Origin: Chromatiaceae bacterium
GTDB taxonomy: Bacteria > Pseudomonadota > Gammaproteobacteria > Chromatiales > Chromatiaceae
DNA length: 64,000 nt
Direction of reading: 5' to 3'
Assembly: GCA_019356535.1 (NCBI GenBank)
Contig: CP037918.1
Coordinates: forward strand, 2,078,315 to 2,142,314
Program-made: the position numbers and the translations under genes
Part shown: positions 1-8,055 of the stretch, piece by piece
Position numbering within the stretch: position 1 is the stretch's first letter
How the letters are laid out: every line of letters begins with the position of its first letter
The notes under the pieces: model-generated
What the model saw: the letters and a program-made list of their open reading frames with translations, nothing else
Told to the model about the DNA's origin: nothing
Database searches by the model: none

Positions 1-264
1 CAGGCCAACCGCCCCAGCCTGTCGTTCAGCCACGCTGGCCTGCCCAGCGGTCTGAGCGAAGGCGAGGCCATGATGCAGGCTGACAAGGACATCAGCGGCG
101 TGTTCAAGATGGGCAGACAGTACCGTTTCTCGGTGTATGACCACAGCCGTGGCGAATGGCAGCAATCGCCCGCCTTCGGTAGCCAGGAAGACGCCGAGGC
201 CGCACGCAGGGAGGCCTATCGCCAACGTTTCGAGGCCCTGCTGCGCGCCCCGCAGATCCATTGA
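1..264 (+). CDS. Unknown protein, C-terminal part only
   Basis: The frame is open from the first base of the window and ends in TGA at 262-264, so this is the 3' end of a gene that starts outside. The visible 87 residues are hydrophilic and rich in Arg, Glu and Gln, with no membrane segment and no motif I recognise. The stop overlaps the ATG of the next gene (ATG at 264-266), which suggests translational coupling in one operon running into ispH. ATG codons at 70 and 73 could be internal starts, but the frame continues upstream with the same composition, so I treat it as truncated by the window edge. Function unknown. Confidence 0.6.
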   Translation, partial: QANRPSLSFSHAGLPSGLSEGEAMMQADKDISGVFKMGRQYRFSVYDHSRGEWQQSPAFGSQEDAEAARREAYRQRFEALLRAPQIH

Positions 265-647
265 TGGCGATTATCGACGAGGTCACCGCCCCACTGGTAC
301 TGCGCGAGCCGGACGGCCGCGAGAAACTCATCGCCTGCGCCTTCACCCACCCGCAGGGCCTGCTGTATCTCGATCTCTACTGGCATCTCGCCACCCCCGC
401 CGAGGCGGCCCACCTGGTCCGCGGTGAACTACGCGGCGACGGTCCCTGGCGCATCGGTGACCACCGCCTGCGCGTGCTCGGCTGCCACAACACCGATCCT
501 CACCTGGCCGACGACTTCGCACGCTGGCAGGAATACCTGCAAACCCATCCGCACGCCTACCCGCCGCGCACGCAGATTCTCGAGATCGCGCGCCGGCTGG
601 GCGCCACCCCCCGCACGGGGAATACCGCATGTACAATGGCCCCATGA
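264..647 (+). CDS. Conserved-looking hypothetical protein upstream of ispH
   Basis: A 127-residue soluble protein. The ATG at 264 overlaps the stop of the previous gene. A TTG codon lies just upstream at 261 in the same frame, but ATG is the more likely start. The stop TGA at 645-647 overlaps the ispH ATG at 644, so three genes are coupled by one- to four-base overlaps. The sequence is rich in His, Leu and Arg, with an aromatic stretch near residues 35-42 and no signal peptide or membrane helix. I do not recognise the family. Position suggests co-expression with ispH but does not give a function. Confidence 0.65.
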   Translation: MAIIDEVTAPLVLREPDGREKLIACAFTHPQGLLYLDLYWHLATPAEAAHLVRGELRGDGPWRIGDHRLRVLGCHNTDPHLADDFARWQEYLQTHPHAYPPRTQILEIARRLGATPRTGNTACTMAP

Positions 648-1579
648 AGATCCTGCTCGCCAACCCCCGCGGCTTCTGCGCCGGTGTCGATCGCGCCATC
701 GAGATCGTCGAGCGCGCCCTGAAAAACTTCGGTTCACCCATCTATGTCCGTCACGAGGTGGTGCACAACCGTTTCGTGGTCGAAGACCTGCGTCACCGTG
801 GCGCCGTGTTCGTGGACGAGCTGGCCGAAGTGCCGGACGGGGCCACCGTGATCTTCAGCGCTCACGGGGTCTCCCAGGCGGTGCGCGAGGAGGCTGAGGC
901 ACGCGAACTGACCGTCTTCGATGCCACCTGCCCACTGGTCACCAAGGTCCATCTCGAGGTCGTGCGCCACTGCAAGGCCGGCAACGAAGTGATCCTGATC
1001 GGTCACCGCGGGCACCCCGAGGTCGAGGGCACCATGGGGCAGTATCGGTGCCGAGAGGGGGTGGGCATCCACCTGGTGGAGACGCCGCAGGATGTCGAGC
1101 GGCTCACTGTCCGCAACCCCGAACGGCTCGCCTTCGTCACCCAGACCACCCTGTCGATGGACGACACCGCCCAGGTAATCGCCGCCCTGCGCGCGCGTTT
1201 TCCGGCCATCCAGGGGCCGAAGAAGGACGACATCTGCTATGCCACGCAGAACCGCCAGGACGCGGTCAAGCGCCTGGCCGATGCGTGCGATATCGTGCTG
1301 GTGGTCGGCTCGCCCAACAGTTCCAATTCCAACCGCCTGCGCGAGATCGCCGAAAAGCAGGGCAAGCCCGCCTGGCTGATCGACCGCCCCGAAGACATCT
1401 GCCGCGAGTGGCTCGACGGCGTGCAGACCATCGGCGTGACCGCCGGCGCCTCGGCGCCCGAGGTGTTGGTGGACAGTGTGATAGCCCAACTTCGCTTGTG
1501 GGGTGCGTCACAGGTCGAGGAAGACGACGGTCAACCGGAATCTGTGATCTTTGCCCTGCCCAAGGCGCTGCTCGACTGA
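644..1579 (+). CDS. ispH: 4-hydroxy-3-methylbut-2-enyl diphosphate reductase (IspH/LytB)
   Basis: Last enzyme of the MEP isoprenoid pathway. It reduces HMBPP to IPP and DMAPP with a [4Fe-4S] cluster in the cytosol. The 311-residue protein begins [15 protein letters not shown], which carries the first cluster cysteine. Further conserved features are the HEVVHN segment, the Cys of DATCPLV, and the SSNSNRL substrate-binding loop. The start at 644 (ATG) is chosen over an in-frame ATG at 629 because it gives the family N-terminus and overlaps the upstream stop. Length is normal. It lies beside the minor-pilin cluster, as lytB does in Pseudomonas aeruginosa. ispG, the preceding pathway step, is at 43613-44830. 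Confidence 0.97.
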   Translation: MKILLANPRGFCAGVDRAIEIVERALKNFGSPIYVRHEVVHNRFVVEDLRHRGAVFVDELAEVPDGATVIFSAHGVSQAVREEAEARELTVFDATCPLVTKVHLEVVRHCKAGNEVILIGHRGHPEVEGTMGQYRCREGVGIHLVETPQDVERLTVRNPERLAFVTQTTLSMDDTAQVIAALRARFPAIQGPKKDDICYATQNRQDAVKRLADACDIVLVVGSPNSSNSNRLREIAEKQGKPAWLIDRPEDICREWLDGVQTIGVTAGASAPEVLVDSVIAQLRLWGASQVEEDDGQPESVIFALPKALLD

Positions 1580-1605
1580 ACGCGGCACTTTCGTCGCCTG
1601 GATCA

Positions 1606-1624
1606 GTCCGTTTGTCTGACGGAC
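1606..1624 (+). other. Inverted repeat between ispH and the pilin operon
   Basis: GTCCGT (1606-1611) pairs with ACGGAC (1619-1624) around a 7-base loop, 26 bases after the ispH stop. There is no following T-run, so it is not a convincing intrinsic terminator. It could be a weak attenuator or an operator for the pilin operon. Confidence 0.3.
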
Positions 1625-1662
1625 GGTCCCTCCCCCTGGCCATCCCTACTATGCTTCGAGCC

Positions 1663-2190
1663 ATGAAAAAGGACACGGGCTTTTCACTCATTGAGTTGCT
1701 GGTAACGTTTGCCGTGCTAGCGATCAGCGTGGCGTTGGCCATTCCCTCATTCAGTGAACTGGTCAAGAACAACAAGGTGACCACCACCAGCAACAACCTG
1801 GTGCGGGCCTTGCAGCTCGCGCGTTCGGAAGCCGTGAAGCGCAACACGCCGGTCACCGTTTGCCGTAGCCAGGACCAAGCCCAATGCAGAACTGGCAATG
1901 GCTGGAAGGATGGTTGGATCGTGTTCGCGGAAGATGTCCGCACTGCCGGCAACAAGATCGGAACGGTCGATGAAAGCGAGCGCACCAGCATCGTGGGCGT
2001 GCAGGAGGCCTTGTCCAGCGTGCTTCAGTTGACGGTATTCGCCGATACCATCACGTTCACCCCCAGCGGGCGACCCGACGCAGCTGGCGACATCAAGGTC
2101 TGCGACGATCGGAAGGGGACACATGGCAATACTGTGAAACTCAATGCCACCGGCCGGGTACGTCTGGAAACAGAGGTAAGCTGCCCATGA
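1663..2190 (+). CDS. fimU: Type IV pilus minor pilin, FimT/FimU (GspH) type
   Basis: Minor pilin thought to sit at the tip or initiation complex of type IV pili. The prepilin leader is MKKDTG followed by FSLIELLVTF: Gly at -1, Phe at +1 and Glu at +5 are the PilD cleavage and assembly signals, followed by the hydrophobic N-terminal helix. A GspH/FimT C-terminal domain follows, with Cys residues near residues 62, 71, 148 and 174 that could pair. ATG 1663 is chosen because it gives a six-residue charged leader; an in-frame ATG at 1651 gives ten. The stop overlaps the pilV start. Whether it is FimT or FimU cannot be settled from one sequence; position as the first minor pilin favours FimU. Confidence 0.85.
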   Translation: MKKDTGFSLIELLVTFAVLAISVALAIPSFSELVKNNKVTTTSNNLVRALQLARSEAVKRNTPVTVCRSQDQAQCRTGNGWKDGWIVFAEDVRTAGNKIGTVDESERTSIVGVQEALSSVLQLTVFADTITFTPSGRPDAAGDIKVCDDRKGTHGNTVKLNATGRVRLETEVSCP

Positions 2191-2633
2191 GTCCTTGTAT
2201 TTACCAGGAACGCGCCCAAACAGGCACTACCCTGATCGAGGTGTTGGTATCCATCCTGGTGGTCAGCATCGGCCTGCTGGGACTGGCCGGCTTGTTCGCC
2301 AACAGCCTCAAGAGCACCAATGAGGGTTACCTGTACTCACAGGTGGTGGCGCTCACCTACGACATGGCCGACCGTATCCGGGCCAATCCCAGTGCCATCA
2401 ACTCTTATGCCGGAACACCACCAGCCAAGCTAGCCAAGGATTGCATCCGCAAGGTCTGCACGCCGGCCGAACTGGCGTCATACGATCTCTACACCTGGAA
2501 GCAACAACTGGAGGCCGTGCTGCCGTCGCCCACCCCCACTATCACGGTCAAGGACAGTGCCGCCAGCATCAAGGTGCAATGGCAGGCGGGCGGGCAGCAG
2601 ACCAACACCTTTCAGCTTGACATGACGCTATGA
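2187..2633 (+). CDS. pilV: Type IV pilus minor pilin PilV
   Basis: 148 residues with a class III prepilin leader ending QTG before TTLIEVLVSILVV. Gly -1 and Glu +5 are present, while +1 is Thr rather than the usual Phe. A hydrophobic helix spans about residues 15-35, followed by a globular domain with the ADRIRANPSA segment typical of PilV-family proteins. The ATG overlaps the TGA of the upstream pilin gene (2188-2190), and its own stop overlaps the next ATG, so translation is coupled. It is expected to join PilW, PilX and FimU in the minor-pilin complex that primes pilus assembly and holds PilY1. Confidence 0.9.
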   Translation: MSPCIYQERAQTGTTLIEVLVSILVVSIGLLGLAGLFANSLKSTNEGYLYSQVVALTYDMADRIRANPSAINSYAGTPPAKLAKDCIRKVCTPAELASYDLYTWKQQLEAVLPSPTPTITVKDSAASIKVQWQAGGQQTNTFQLDMTL

Positions 2634-3709
2634 ATACCGTCCGAGCCACCTTCCGGAATACCGGCTACAGCCTGGTCGAACTCATGGTCGCCATGGCGCT
2701 CGGCCTGCTGATCTCGGCCGGAGTCATCACCATCTTTATCGGCACCAAGGGTACCCAGCGTACCCAGGACATGCTGGTGGAGGTGCAGGAGAGCGGGCGT
2801 GCGGCCATGGATATCTTGGCATACGACCTGCGCATGGCCGGAGCAACCGGACTGACCTACCCATCAAACCCGATCACAGTAGAAACAACCCAGGCGCCGA
2901 ATGCCCAGATACCTGATGTTGGTGACAATTGCTTCACCAACGCTACCCAGGCGTTCGACTGGGCAACGGCGCTCGCTGCCACATATACGTCCCCGGGCCA
3001 CAAGTCGCCGACAGTCTATGGTGAAGACAACATCGGTGCCGACGGGGTATCCAAGGTGTTCAGGTGCATCAAGTCGAGTGGCCGGGACCTGCCGGCACAG
3101 CCGGGCAGTGACATCCTTTCGATCCATTATCTGGCCCCCGAGAAAATCGCTGCCAAGGATCTTCAGGCCGGTGAGCTGTACGCGTACTCCAGCCTCGAAA
3201 AGGCCGAGATATTCCAGTGCCCCAAGAGCAAGTCCGGCACGAACTGTGCCCCCGAATTGACCTCGGGAGCCGAAGAATACCTTCGAGTGATCTCCCGTGT
3301 TTACTACATCCGTCCCTGGTCGGTCACCGAAGGCGATGGCATACCCACACTGGTGCGCCTGAACATCAGCAGAGGCAAGGTAGTCGAGGAGCCCCTTGTA
3401 GAAGGAATCGCCAGTCTGCAAGTGTTGTATGGCGTCGACAATGACGACGATGGTTATGTAGACCAGTTCAAGGACGCCTCGCGGATGCCGGCCCTGAGTT
3501 CTCCCGCCGGACTGGGTACCGACTGGAGCAAGATCAAGGCCGTCAAGGTGAGCCTGCTGGCCGAGAGCCTGAGCGATGATCGTCGTAATGGTGCTGGCGA
3601 AACGAGCGTCGATGTCGCAGGACAGCGCATCACGGTGCCCCAGTCGAAGTTCGCCCGTGTCTTTTCCTTCACCGCTGCCGTGCGTAATCCGCGCGCCAGA
3701 GGAGGGTAA
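2630..3709 (+). CDS. pilW: Type IV pilus minor pilin PilW
   Basis: 359 residues, a normal size for PilW, the largest minor pilin. The leader ends RNTG before YSLVELMVAM, so Gly -1 and Glu +5 are kept with Tyr at +1. The region after the helix (about residues 45-70) matches the usual PilW pattern of an amphipathic stretch followed by AAMDILAYDLRMAG. The ATG overlaps the pilV stop. A DNDDDGYVD stretch near residue 269 resembles an Asp-rich metal-binding loop; this is my reading, not a family hallmark I can confirm. Three bases separate its stop from the pilX start. Confidence 0.92.
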   Translation: MNTVRATFRNTGYSLVELMVAMALGLLISAGVITIFIGTKGTQRTQDMLVEVQESGRAAMDILAYDLRMAGATGLTYPSNPITVETTQAPNAQIPDVGDNCFTNATQAFDWATALAATYTSPGHKSPTVYGEDNIGADGVSKVFRCIKSSGRDLPAQPGSDILSIHYLAPEKIAAKDLQAGELYAYSSLEKAEIFQCPKSKSGTNCAPELTSGAEEYLRVISRVYYIRPWSVTEGDGIPTLVRLNISRGKVVEEPLVEGIASLQVLYGVDNDDDGYVDQFKDASRMPALSSPAGLGTDWSKIKAVKVSLLAESLSDDRRNGAGETSVDVAGQRITVPQSKFARVFSFTAAVRNPRARGG

Positions 3710-3712
3710 TCC

Positions 3713-4294
3713 ATGTTTTCTGAAGCCCATCACCTGCAAAGGCAACAGGGTGCCGTTCTAATCGTCTCGATCATCCTGTTGGTAGTGATGACGCTGTTGG
3801 GGCTGTACCTGTCACAGACCGGTATTCTGGAGATGCGCATGTCGGAGAATGCAGCTTCGCGCAGCATCGCCTTTCAACGGGCGGAAACCGCTCGCAGTCA
3901 GGTGGAGAAAGCCGTTAATCCCACCAAAGACCCCTCCACGGGCTTGGCTTACCTCCTCAGTCGGAATAGTGGTGTGCTGGATTGCCAGAAAGAAGGGGCG
4001 GGTTATTACGCTGCCATCTCTGCCAATGCCACGGGTTGTTCCCGCCTCGACCTGAAGAAGATGAACTGGGATAACACCGATTCACAGGCGCTCAGCGGAA
4101 ATACCCGCTATGCGGTCGAATATCTTGGAACCGATTGTATTGCACAAGAACTCCTGGGCAATGAAATGGGTGGGGCCGGTGAGGAGGTGTATGTATTTCG
4201 CATCATTACACGCGGCACAGAAGACGCAGGTGGTGCTGTGACCATACAAAGCATCTACACGGTGCGTAAGGGCACTTGCTCGAGACAAGGCTAA
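3713..4294 (+). CDS. pilX: Type IV pilus minor pilin PilX
   Basis: 193 residues. The leader ends RQQG before AVLIVSIILLVVMTLLGL. As in other PilX proteins the +5 position is not Glu (it is Val here). The sequence LEMRMSENAASRSIAFQRAE just after the helix is the conserved PilX signature. The start is the ATG at 3713, three bases after the pilW stop and preceded by GGAGGG (3701-3706). PilX links the minor-pilin complex to PilY1 and the shaft. The next gene, encoding the PilY1-like protein, begins 38 bases downstream. Confidence 0.9.
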   Translation: MFSEAHHLQRQQGAVLIVSIILLVVMTLLGLYLSQTGILEMRMSENAASRSIAFQRAETARSQVEKAVNPTKDPSTGLAYLLSRNSGVLDCQKEGAGYYAAISANATGCSRLDLKKMNWDNTDSQALSGNTRYAVEYLGTDCIAQELLGNEMGGAGEEVYVFRIITRGTEDAGGAVTIQSIYTVRKGTCSRQG

Positions 4295-4332
4295 TTTATC
4301 GGCCCGATTGCTCGGCCTTAAGGAGAAGCGAC

Positions 4333-7300
4333 ATGCGAACCATCAAGCAACTGATAGGCACTTTGGGGCTGATGCTGTCGATCAATGCGGCGGCAGGGGT
4401 ATCCTTTACGCCGAACCTGACTCAGCCGATCGGCCACACTACGCCCTTTGTGCTCAGCAAGGGCGACCTTGCGGACAACAAGACCAAGCTATTCCGTGCG
4501 GTATTCGATAACACGGACTGGTGGGGCGATGTCGAATCTCTCAATGTCAATGTCAATGGCGAGGTGGTGGACCGTGACGGCACGGTATTGACTGATACCC
4601 TGGGTGTCATTATCGATCCAAACAACAAAACCTATACGCCCAACTGGAGCGCCGCCAAGCAACTGGATGCGCTTGACTTCAAGCAGCGCAAGATCATCAC
4701 CAATACGAGCGAAAGGAGCGCAGCGCCTTTCATCAAGTTGAGCGATCTCACCAGTGCGCAGCAGGCCAGCCTGAAGAATTCACAGGCATTGATCGATTTC
4801 CTGCGGGGCGATCGCAGCAAGGAAGGTACCGATTATCGCAAGCGGTCCCATGTCCTGGGAGACATCGTCCAGTCCACCTTGCTCTATGTGCCCTACAACA
4901 GCAATCCCACCGAACTGAAGGGCAACCTGCTGTTCGTTGGTGCCAATGACGGCATGCTGCATGCCTTCGAAGCGGACACGGGCGAGGAGCGTTTTGCCTA
5001 TATTCCTGGCTCGGTCATACCCGGTTTGTATGCCCTTGGTGACCCCTCGTATAAGGACCTTCACCAATTCTTCGTCAATGGTGAGCTGGCCTATGCCGAT
5101 GTGACCTTCAGTGACGGCAGTGCGCATCGCGTGCTGGTCGGCGGACTGGGTGCCGGAGGCAAGGCGTTCTTTGCCCTGGATATCACCAGTAACGACTTCA
5201 CCGAACCCACCAGCAAGTTTCTCTGGGAGATCACCGCGAATTCCACCGGCATGGGCAATCTCGGTTACAGCTACAGCCGTCCGGTCATTGCCAAAGTGTG
5301 GACCCGTAGCGGTGCTCGTTGGGCCGTAATCGTCGCCAATGGCTATGACAATGGCAACCGCCCGGCCGCGCTGTTTGTCCTGGATATCGAGACGGGAGAA
5401 CTCATCAAAGAGATCACCGCGGCAAGCAGCAGCAGTGTGCCCAATGGGCTCTCCAGTCCCACCGCAGTGGACATAAACGGCGACGCCGTGGTCGATCATG
5501 TCTATGCGGGTGACCTGGATGGCAATGTCTGGCGTTTCGACCTGAACGATACCAACCCCGCAAACTGGAGCACGGCCTTCTCGGGCCAGCCCTTGGCCAC
5601 GCTCAAGCACAATGGCGTGACGCAACCCATCACCGTTCCGCCTCGCGTAGCCTCTCATCCCGATGGCGGCCTGCTGGTCCTGGTGGGAACGGGCAAGATG
5701 CTGGTGCCCAACGATCCGAACGACAGCCATACGCAGTCAGTGTATGGCCTGCGCGACCGTTTCGATGGCAATCGAATCACCACCATGAATACCGACCCCA
5801 AGACAGGCAACTTCGTGCGTCAGGAGCAGAAAAACGGCCAATATGGTTCGGTCGTGGTACGTACCAGCTCGGCAAACCCGTTCCTTGGCCAGCACGACGG
5901 TTGGGTCATGGACCTCAGGGACAAGGGTGAGCGTATCGTCTCTCCCATTGCCTCCCGCAGCGGTCGTTTGCTGTTCACCACGATCAATCCGACTGCAGCC
6001 GATCCTGACGACAACGTCAATTACGGGGAAACCTGGGTCAACGAGATCGACCTGCTGTCGGGTGGGGCGCCTGCCCTCACCATCTTCGACATGAACGGCG
6101 ACAATGCGGCAGACCAGAAGGACAACATCGACGGCAACGGTGATGGTGACAAGATCGACCCGGAAGACCGCATTAGCGGTCTGCAGTTGGGGTATGGCAT
6201 CGTAGCCTCGACACCGGCCACTGCCGTTCTGAACAGCAGGAGTGGCACCTTTCTGGTCAATTGGCAGTTCCATCCGCAGCCGGTTACGCCAGAGACAGAC
6301 GGTGGCAGTACTCTCGTACCGACGCCGACCGACCCCGGCCTGCTGGGCGGCCACTTCGACGTAGACACTACCAAGCTGCTTTCCACTGCCTTGCCGCAGG
6401 GCAGTGCCACCACCGATGGCCATGTCCATCAGTACGATGACAAGCACAATGTCAAGGGGGTCGATTATTTCAACCTGCTGGACACCAAGCTGCACAACAT
6501 CGATCGCGACATCACCAATGGCCAGCAGAAGTTCAAGCTGATCATCGTCAATGCCGACAAGTCGCCGGGTGGACGCCTGGTCATCAATCAGGCCTATGAC
6601 GCAACGGTGCCTGGAACCTACACCAAGGTAACTTCGTATGACAACAACGGCTCCCTCATCTATTCCCTTGGAGGGGCGAGCGGCAGTACTCCCCTCACCC
6701 AACTGGGGATCTATTTCGATGTGGAGGCCATCCTCAATGGCGATCTGATTCCTACCCAGACCGGGTGTGTGAAGAAGAATATCGCCTCGTCCGATGGTCG
6801 TTGGCGAAACGGCGCCCTGACCATATGGGCTGTCAAGGTCAATGCTGACGGCAGCGATGCCTTTACCCTGGTCAAGGATCCGTCAGGGAATATCACAGGC
6901 ATTCGCGATGGCCTGTTGTGGGAGTCCACCCTGTTCTGGCACTGGGAAGGGCCTTGCGCACATGAGTACACCGATCTCAAGGCGACTTATGTAGACGGCA
7001 GTGGCAATACCGTGATCAACCCAAGGACCAGCAAGCCCTATACCGTTTTCGAGTACTGGCGCGACCAGAGTGTCTCTCAAGGTGAAAAGGAAAAGGAACA
7101 TAAGGACAAGCACAAGGACGACGAAGACAAGGACGACGAAGACAAGGACGACGAAGACAAGGACGACGAAGACAAGGACGACGAAGACAAGGACGACGAA
7201 GACAAGGACGACGAAGACAAGGACGACGAAGACAAGGACGACGAAGACAAGGACGACGAAGACAAGGACGACGAAGACAAGGACGACGAAGACAAGGACG

Positions 7301-7434
7301 ACGAAGACAAGGACGACGAAGACAAGGACGACGAAGACAAGGACGACGAAGACAAGGAAAAAGAGGTAACTTCTATTCCGCCGGGTTGGCTGAACGACAC
7401 CGCGCGGGCCTCCTGGAACGAGCTGAAAGACTGA
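4333..7434 (+). CDS. pilY1: PilY1-like pilus tip protein with a DDEDK repeat tail
   Basis: 1033 residues. PilY1 proteins sit at the pilus tip, oppose PilT-driven retraction and act in adhesion. The start at ATG 4333 follows a good AGGAG (4321-4325) and gives a signal peptide ending near residue 21. The body shows the PilY1 beta-propeller features: GANDGMLHAFEADTG around residue 205, the DINGDAVVD loop (residues 380-388) within a YAGDLDGNVWRFDL segment, and a second Asp-rich loop starting DMNGDNAAD at about residue 586, both likely Ca2+ sites. Two things are odd. The N-terminal von Willebrand A domain of P. aeruginosa PilY1 is absent; the protein begins at the segment that normally follows it. 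Near the C-terminus are 16 perfect DDEDK units, followed by about 26 ordinary residues. Confidence 0.9.
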   Translation: MRTIKQLIGTLGLMLSINAAAGVSFTPNLTQPIGHTTPFVLSKGDLADNKTKLFRAVFDNTDWWGDVESLNVNVNGEVVDRDGTVLTDTLGVIIDPNNKTYTPNWSAAKQLDALDFKQRKIITNTSERSAAPFIKLSDLTSAQQASLKNSQALIDFLRGDRSKEGTDYRKRSHVLGDIVQSTLLYVPYNSNPTELKGNLLFVGANDGMLHAFEADTGEERFAYIPGSVIPGLYALGDPSYKDLHQFFVNGELAYADVTFSDGSAHRVLVGGLGAGGKAFFALDITSNDFTEPTSKFLWEITANSTGMGNLGYSYSRPVIAKVWTRSGARWAVIVANGYDNGNRPAALFVLDIETGELIKEITAASSSSVPNGLSSPTAVDINGDAVVDHVYAGDLDGNVWRFDLNDTNPANWSTAFSGQPLATLKHNGVTQPITVPPRVASHPDGGLLVLVGTGKMLVPNDPNDSHTQSVYGLRDRFDGNRITTMNTDPKTGNFVRQEQKNGQYGSVVVRTSSANPFLGQHDGWVMDLRDKGERIVSPIASRSGRLLFTTINPTAADPDDNVNYGETWVNEIDLLSGGAPALTIFDMNGDNAADQKDNIDGNGDGDKIDPEDRISGLQLGYGIVASTPATAVLNSRSGTFLVNWQFHPQPVTPETDGGSTLVPTPTDPGLLGGHFDVDTTKLLSTALPQGSATTDGHVHQYDDKHNVKGVDYFNLLDTKLHNIDRDITNGQQKFKLIIVNADKSPGGRLVINQAYDATVPGTYTKVTSYDNNGSLIYSLGGASGSTPLTQLGIYFDVEAILNGDLIPTQTGCVKKNIASSDGRWRNGALTIWAVKVNADGSDAFTLVKDPSGNITGIRDGLLWESTLFWHWEGPCAHEYTDLKATYVDGSGNTVINPRTSKPYTVFEYWRDQSVSQGEKEKEHKDKHKDDEDKDDEDKDDEDKDDEDKDDEDKDDEDKDDEDKDDEDKDDEDKDDEDKDDEDKDDEDKDDEDKDDEDKDDEDKDDEDKEKEVTSIPPGWLNDTARASWNELKD
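7117..7356 (+). repeat. 16 perfect tandem copies of a 15-bp unit inside pilY1
   Basis: The unit GACGACGAAGACAAG is repeated without a single change from 7117 to 7356 (240 bp). It encodes Asp-Asp-Glu-Asp-Lys sixteen times. The unit length is a multiple of three, so slippage would change protein length without shifting frame. Flanking codons (KEKEHKDKHK before, EKE after) are degenerate, lysine/glutamate-rich relatives. Confidence 0.98.
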
Positions 7435-7445
7435 ATGACAACCAT

Positions 7446-7479
7446 GGTGCAGATTTGCCAGGCCTGGCAGATCTGCACC
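7446..7479 (+). other. Strong hairpin between pilY1 and pilE
   Basis: GGTGCAGATTTGCCA (7446-7460) pairs with TGGCAGATCTGCACC (7465-7479) over 15 positions with one G-U type pair and a GGCC loop. It begins 12 bases after the pilY1 stop and has no T-run after it, so it is not a textbook terminator. It may be an RNA stability or processing element that lets pilE be expressed at a different level from the upstream operon. Confidence 0.6.
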
Positions 7480-7518
7480 CGTTATCGGGCTGCGCAACCT
7501 GAACGGAGAACACCTCTC

Positions 7519-7959
7519 GTGCAATCAAGCAAGCAGATCCTTAAAGGCAGATCATCGGGCTTCACCCTTGTCGAGCTCATGATCGTGGTGGCCATCATCG
7601 CCATCCTGGCGGCCATCGCCATTCCGGCCTACACCGATTACGTCTTGCGCTCGAACCGGGTTGTGGCCAAAGGCTTTCTCAACAAGGTGGCACTGGACGA
7701 GCAGCGCTACTACATCAACAAGCGCAGTTACGGAAAGTTGACAGCCCTGGGATATGCGGCTGACACCATCGGTATCGAGGAGAACCAGACTATCGTGAAC
7801 AAGGGCACGGGACTGTATGACGTCACCGTTGACGCCACGAGCACGACCTTCACCATTACGGCAACGGCCAAGAACCGCCAGGCATCGGACACTGCCTGCC
7901 TCACTATGAGGCTGGACCACAATGGCAGCCGCACTCCTGCCGATTGCTGGAACAAGTAG
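7519..7959 (+). CDS. pilE: Type IV pilin PilE-like (minor pilin)
   Basis: 146 residues if translation starts at GTG 7519, which gives a 14-residue leader ending RSSG before [20 protein letters not shown], the classic type IVa pilin N-terminus with Phe +1 and Glu +5. The ATG at 7435 in the same frame would add 28 residues translated from the inter-gene hairpin and is unlikely. A GGAG at 7504-7507 lies about 11 bases before the GTG. Two C-terminal cysteines (in DTACLTM and ADCWNK) form the expected D-loop. By gene order it corresponds to PilE at the end of the fimU-pilVWXY1-pilE operon rather than to the major pilin PilA. Confidence 0.88.
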   Translation: MQSSKQILKGRSSGFTLVELMIVVAIIAILAAIAIPAYTDYVLRSNRVVAKGFLNKVALDEQRYYINKRSYGKLTALGYAADTIGIEENQTIVNKGTGLYDVTVDATSTTFTITATAKNRQASDTACLTMRLDHNGSRTPADCWNK

Positions 7960-7990
7960 TCCTGCAAAATTCGCCGCACCGTCATCCAAA

Positions 7991-8017
7991 TTGACACCGA
8001 CACCAAGGTGTTAGACT
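7991..8017 (+). promoter_or_regulatory. Sigma70-type promoter for thiO
   Basis: TTGACA at 7991-7996 matches the -35 consensus perfectly. TAGACT at 8012-8017 with an upstream TG at 8009-8010 forms an extended -10, with a 15-base spacer. Transcription would start near 8024, about 30 bases before the thiO start, separating thiO from the pilin operon. Confidence 0.5.
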
Positions 8018-8055
8018 GTTGTCCTCCCGACGACAGCTTGCGGTGAAGGCGACTC

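Noticed and set aside
1631..1653. Sigma54 promoter before the minor pilins
   Set aside because: GG and GC doublets are present but the spacing is 13, not 10.
7117..7356. CRISPR-like look of the short repeats
   Set aside because: The units are contiguous, without spacers, and lie inside a coding frame.
6883..7524. Long antisense reading frame made of repeated Val-Phe/Leu units over the pilY1 repeat
   Set aside because: It is the reverse complement of the 15-bp repeat, which has no stops in several frames. It has no ribosome site and no non-repeat protein-like sequence.
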